Shown: piece after piece, positions 4,663 to 6,945 of the stretch
How the letters are laid out: the number at the start of each line of letters is the position of its first letter
Numbering within the stretch: the first letter of the stretch is position 1
Source: an uncultured Clostridia bacterium
GTDB lineage: Bacteria > Bacillota > Clostridia > Oscillospirales > Acutalibacteraceae
Assembly: GCA_947165115.1 (NCBI GenBank)
Contig: CAMUZD010000086.1
Location: forward strand, 1-6,945
Length of the DNA: 6,945 nucleotides
Direction of reading: 5' to 3'
The notes under the pieces: generated by a model
The model's database searches: none
Seen by the model: the letters and a program-made list of their open reading frames with translations, nothing else
Told to the model about the DNA's origin: nothing
Translations under genes and position numbers: made by a program

Positions 4663-6015
4663 TTAATCAAGGAATCCCTTATAGTGTCTCATCATCATCT
4701 GGCTCTCAAGCTGCTTGACTGTTTCAAGAGCAACGCCGACAAGAATGATGATTGAGGTTCCGCCGAGTGAAACGTTGAGGCCCGCGGAATAGCCCGCCTT
4801 GTTGAGCGCGAAGGTCGAAACCTGGGAGAAGATGATCGGGAAGAGAGCGACAACGCTCAGAAGCAGAGCACCGAGAAGAGTGATTCTGTTGATGATCTTG
4901 CCGATGTATCTCGCGGTGGGCTCGCCGGGACGGATGCCGGGGATTGAACCGCCGTTTTCACGGATGTTCTTTGACATTTCAATCGGGTTATACTGGATGC
5001 TCGCATAGAAGTATGCGAAAGCAAGGATAAATACGAAATAGATGATTGCGTATGCCCAGTGATCTCCGTTGAAGAGATTGAAGAATTTATCCCAGCCGCT
5101 GTTTTCCTTAATCTTGTTGCCGATAAACATCTTGATTGTCGGGGGAAGAGAAAGGCTTGAGGAAGCGAAGATGATGGGCATAACGCGGCTCATATTGAGC
5201 TTGATAGGCATATGAGTATTTTGCCCCTCATACATCTTTCTGCCGACAACTCTCTTGGCATACTGAATCGGAATTCTTCTCTCCGCGTTATCCATCCACA
5301 CGATGTAAGCAATCATGAGAAGGAGGATTACGCCTACGAGCGGAGTGAGCCAGTAATACGGACCGCCGTAATGGATATAGCCCGACTTCGGAGCGTAGAG
5401 TGAGGTGAGAAGAGTGGGAATTCTTGCTACGATACCGGCAAAAAGGATAATCGAAATGCCGTTACCGATGCCCTTATCGTTGATTCTTTCGCCGAGCCAC
5501 ATAATAAGGGCCGTTCCTGCTGTGAAGCAGAGAATAATTACGATTGCCTGGAATACTGCGAAAAATCCGGTGTAATTATTTCCGGCAGCGTCGGTGGTGA
5601 TATAACCCTGGCTGCGAAGATAGAAATAATAAGCGGTGGACTGGAGAAGACCGAGCACGATGGTAACGAAACGGGTGATTGAAGCAATCTTCTTTCTGCC
5701 CTCTTCGCCCTCCTGCTGCAATCTCTCGAGAGCGGGAATTGCTACTGCAAGCAGCTGCATGATAATCGAGCTGTTGATGTAGGGTGTGATCGACATGGCA
5801 AAGATAGTGCCGTAGTTGAACGCATCACCTGTCATCATTGAGAGATAGTTCATGAAGTTGTTTGCGTTGGGATCGATGATGCCCGCCTCGCCGATATTGG
5901 TGAAGGGAACGGGGATAGCCGAACCTACTCTGAATATCAGGACGATAAGAGCGGTGAATATCATCTTTTTCCTGAGATCGGCAATTTTCCAAGCGTTAAT
6001 AATGGTCTGGAACAA
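4663..6015 (-). CDS. secY: Preprotein translocase subunit SecY
   Basis: SecY is the ten-helix channel of the Sec translocon in the cytoplasmic membrane; it works with SecE/SecG, SecA and SRP-FtsY. The 450-residue product begins MFQTIINAWKIADLRKK and has membrane segments near 18-35, 76-93, 115-134, 150-174, 183-205, 220-240, 272-296, 318-340, 376-398 and 416-433. A plug region lies at about 45-70. Signatures include TPYINSSIIMQLL (77-89), LGERINDKGIGNGISI (174-189), the cytoplasmic RRIPIQYAKRVVGRK loop (246-260) and IRPGEPTARYI (361-371), whose R362 matches by motif the SecA-activating arginine of E. coli. The C-terminus MMRHYKGFLD is typical. The start is TTG (6013-6015), supported by a strong Shine-Dalgarno and the family N-terminus. 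It is one base from the rplO stop. Confidence 0.97.
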   Translation of the reverse strand: MFQTIINAWKIADLRKKMIFTALIVLIFRVGSAIPVPFTNIGEAGIIDPNANNFMNYLSMMTGDAFNYGTIFAMSITPYINSSIIMQLLAVAIPALERLQQEGEEGRKKIASITRFVTIVLGLLQSTAYYFYLRSQGYITTDAAGNNYTGFFAVFQAIVIILCFTAGTALIMWLGERINDKGIGNGISIILFAGIVARIPTLLTSLYAPKSGYIHYGGPYYWLTPLVGVILLLMIAYIVWMDNAERRIPIQYAKRVVGRKMYEGQNTHMPIKLNMSRVMPIIFASSSLSLPPTIKMFIGNKIKENSGWDKFFNLFNGDHWAYAIIYFVFILAFAYFYASIQYNPIEMSKNIRENGGSIPGIRPGEPTARYIGKIINRITLLGALLLSVVALFPIIFSQVSTFALNKAGYSAGLNVSLGGTSIIILVGVALETVKQLESQMMMRHYKGFLD

Positions 6016-6016
6016 A

Positions 6017-6460
6017 TCAGATCACCTCTGCCTTTCCTCCGGCAGCTTCGATCTTGGACTTGGCGCTTTCTGAAAAAGCATTTGCCTGAACGGTGAGTTT
6101 CTTGGAAATCTCGCCCTGACCTAAGATCTTGACGCCGTCTAACGTCTTGTTGAGAATACCTTTCTCAAGAAGCGAATCTACGGTAACAGTTGCACCGTCG
6201 TCGAAATACTTATCGAGAGTAGCTACGTTTAAGATAGCGAACTCTGTGCCAAATATATTGTTGCATCCGCGCTTGGGACCGCGTCTCTGGAGAGGCATCT
6301 GGCCGCCTTCGAAGCCGGCTCTCTGACCTCTGCCTGCACGGGCGAGCTGGCCCTTGTGGCCCTTACCCGCGGTTTTGCCCTGGCCCGAAGCGGGGCCGCG
6401 GCCTATACGCTTGCGCTCTTTGACAGAGCCCTTAGCGGGTGCAAGATCATGTAATTTCAT
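6017..6460 (-). CDS. rplO: 50S ribosomal protein L15
   Basis: uL15 is a late-assembly 23S rRNA-binding protein of the large subunit with a long glycine- and arginine-rich extension. The 147-residue product begins MKLHDLAPAKGSVKERKRIG. It carries the extension GRGPASGQGKTAGKGHKGQL (20-39) and then RAGFEGGQMPLQRRGPKRG (47-65), all hallmarks of the family. The C-terminal globular part (about 75-147) includes KILGQGEISKKLTVQANAFS (111-130) and ends AGGKAEVI. The ATG at 6458-6460 shares its A with the TAA of rpmD (TAATG) and follows a full AAGGAGGTG (6468-6476) inside rpmD, so translational coupling is likely. The stop TGA is one base from the secY TTG. The gene is complete and ordinary. Confidence 0.98.
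   Translation of the reverse strand: MKLHDLAPAKGSVKERKRIGRGPASGQGKTAGKGHKGQLARAGRGQRAGFEGGQMPLQRRGPKRGCNNIFGTEFAILNVATLDKYFDDGATVTVDSLLEKGILNKTLDGVKILGQGEISKKLTVQANAFSESAKSKIEAAGGKAEVI
6020..6029 (-). promoter_or_regulatory. secY ribosome binding site supporting a TTG start
   Basis: The minus strand reads AGAGGTGATC, of which GAGGTGATC matches the 3' end of 16S rRNA over nine bases. Counting from the GAGG core, nine bases separate it from the TTG at 6013-6015. The site lies inside the 3' end of rplO, and the junction reads TGATTTG, so ribosomes finishing rplO could restart on secY. The next in-frame ATG would remove the first 17 conserved residues, which argues against it. Confidence 0.85.
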
Positions 6461-6654
6461 TACTTTGCACCTCCTTCAACTTCTGTAACCTCAAGAAGAT
6501 GGCTGAGCTTTCTGATCTTACCTTTGGTGGCGTCGTTGTCAGGCTGAATGGTGACATCGCCGATCCTGTGAAGACCGAGAGCGTTGGCGGTCGCAAGCTG
6601 AGGCTTAGTGGAGCCGATAAGGCTCTTGACAAGTTTTACCTGTAAATCTGCCAT
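6460..6654 (-). CDS. rpmD: 50S ribosomal protein L30
   Basis: uL30 is a small 23S rRNA-binding protein of the large subunit. The 64-residue product shows the family pattern: a first strand with LQVKLVKSLIGSTKPQLATA (4-23), then ALGLHRIGDVTIQPDND (25-41), a helix containing GKIRKLSHLLEV (45-56) and a short acidic-basic tail EVEGGAK. The ATG at 6652-6654 has GGAGGG (6662-6667) seven bases upstream, directly after the rpsE stop. The 13-nt gap to rpsE and the one-base overlap with rplO follow the usual spc order rpsE-rpmD-rplO. It lacks the longer extension of archaeal and eukaryotic L7/L30 forms, as expected for a bacterial protein. Confidence 0.97.
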   Translation of the reverse strand: MADLQVKLVKSLIGSTKPQLATANALGLHRIGDVTIQPDNDATKGKIRKLSHLLEVTEVEGGAK

Positions 6655-6667
6655 TGCTGCGCCCTCC

Positions 6668-6945
6668 TTAACCTAAAATTTCCTGAGCGGACTTGCCTCT
6701 GATAGCGGCAACTTCTTCAGCATTGCGAAGCTTTGAAAGTCCGTCGATGGTAGCTCTTACTACGTTGCAGGGATTGTTGGAACGAAGAGCCTTTGTTCTG
6801 ATATCCTTGATACCTACGGTCTCAACAACGGCACGAACGGGGCCGCCTGCGATAACGCCGGTACCGGGAGCGGCGGGCTTGAGCAGAACTACGCCTGCGC
6901 CAAACTTGCCGACGATTTCATGGGGAATGGTGGTGCCTTTGAGAG
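6668..6945 (-). CDS. rpsE: 30S ribosomal protein S5 (C-terminal part, cut by right edge)
   Basis: uS5 lines the mRNA entry tunnel of the small subunit and affects decoding fidelity. Only the last 91 residues are in the window; the N-terminal double-stranded-RNA-binding-like domain lies beyond the right edge. The visible part begins in the conserved TIPHEIVGKFGAGVVLLKPA stretch. It continues with APGTGVIAGGPVRAVVETVG and KALRSNNPCNVVRATIDGLS and ends RGKSAQEILG, all matching the C-terminal domain of S5. The TAA at 6668-6670 is followed 13 nt later by rpmD, whose ribosome binding site begins right after this stop. No frameshift is seen in the visible part. Confidence 0.97.
   Translation of the reverse strand, partial: LKGTTIPHEIVGKFGAGVVLLKPAAPGTGVIAGGPVRAVVETVGIKDIRTKALRSNNPCNVVRATIDGLSKLRNAEEVAAIRGKSAQEILG

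Noticed and set aside
6439..6645. Plus-strand and alternative minus-strand frames over rpmD
   Set aside because: The rpmD product matches L30 along its whole length with a good ribosome binding site; the overlapping frames have neither.

Overview
The window holds the distal two thirds of a bacterial ribosomal-protein supercluster (spc operon running into the alpha operon). It is encoded entirely on the minus strand and read from the right edge to the left. The organism is most likely a member of the Clostridia, perhaps an Oscillospiraceae/Ruminococcaceae-type gut anaerobe. The grounds are a KOW-domain gene between map and infA, strong AGGAGG-type ribosome binding sites at nearly every gene, an S4 protein of the cysteine-poor 'MARNMQPIAKRCKALGLSP' type, and balanced base composition. 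The family-level placement is inference.

In transcription order (minus strand, right to left) the genes are rpsE (C-terminal part only, cut by the window edge), rpmD, rplO, secY, map, a KOW-domain RNA-binding protein gene, infA, rpmJ, rpsM, rpsK, rpsD, rpoA and rplQ. Spacing is tight: rpmD/rplO share one base, rplO/secY are one base apart, and most other gaps are 11-36 nt. The two larger gaps are secY-map (51 nt), where many Firmicutes carry adk, and rpsD-rpoA (111 nt). The second holds a long hairpin, a T7 run and a second hairpin next to the rpoA Shine-Dalgarno. rplQ is followed 17 nt later by a 12-bp hairpin that I read as the operon terminator.

At the left edge the 3' end of an unrelated plus-strand gene converges on the cluster. 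Its 82 visible residues are beta-strand-like and not recognised. It ends in its own strong terminator, so bases 251-359 form a back-to-back terminator region between convergent genes.

Functionally the cluster makes ribosomal proteins (S5, L30, L15, L36, S13, S11, S4, L17), initiation factor IF-1, the RNA polymerase alpha subunit, the SecY channel that receives nascent membrane and secreted proteins, and the methionine aminopeptidase that trims new N-termini. This is ordinary, highly conserved core genome. I see no mobile element, CRISPR array, tRNA, rRNA or defence system. The points worth a second look are small: the structured rpsD-rpoA leader, the adk-less secY-map junction with an overlapping 17-codon frame, and the TTG start of secY.
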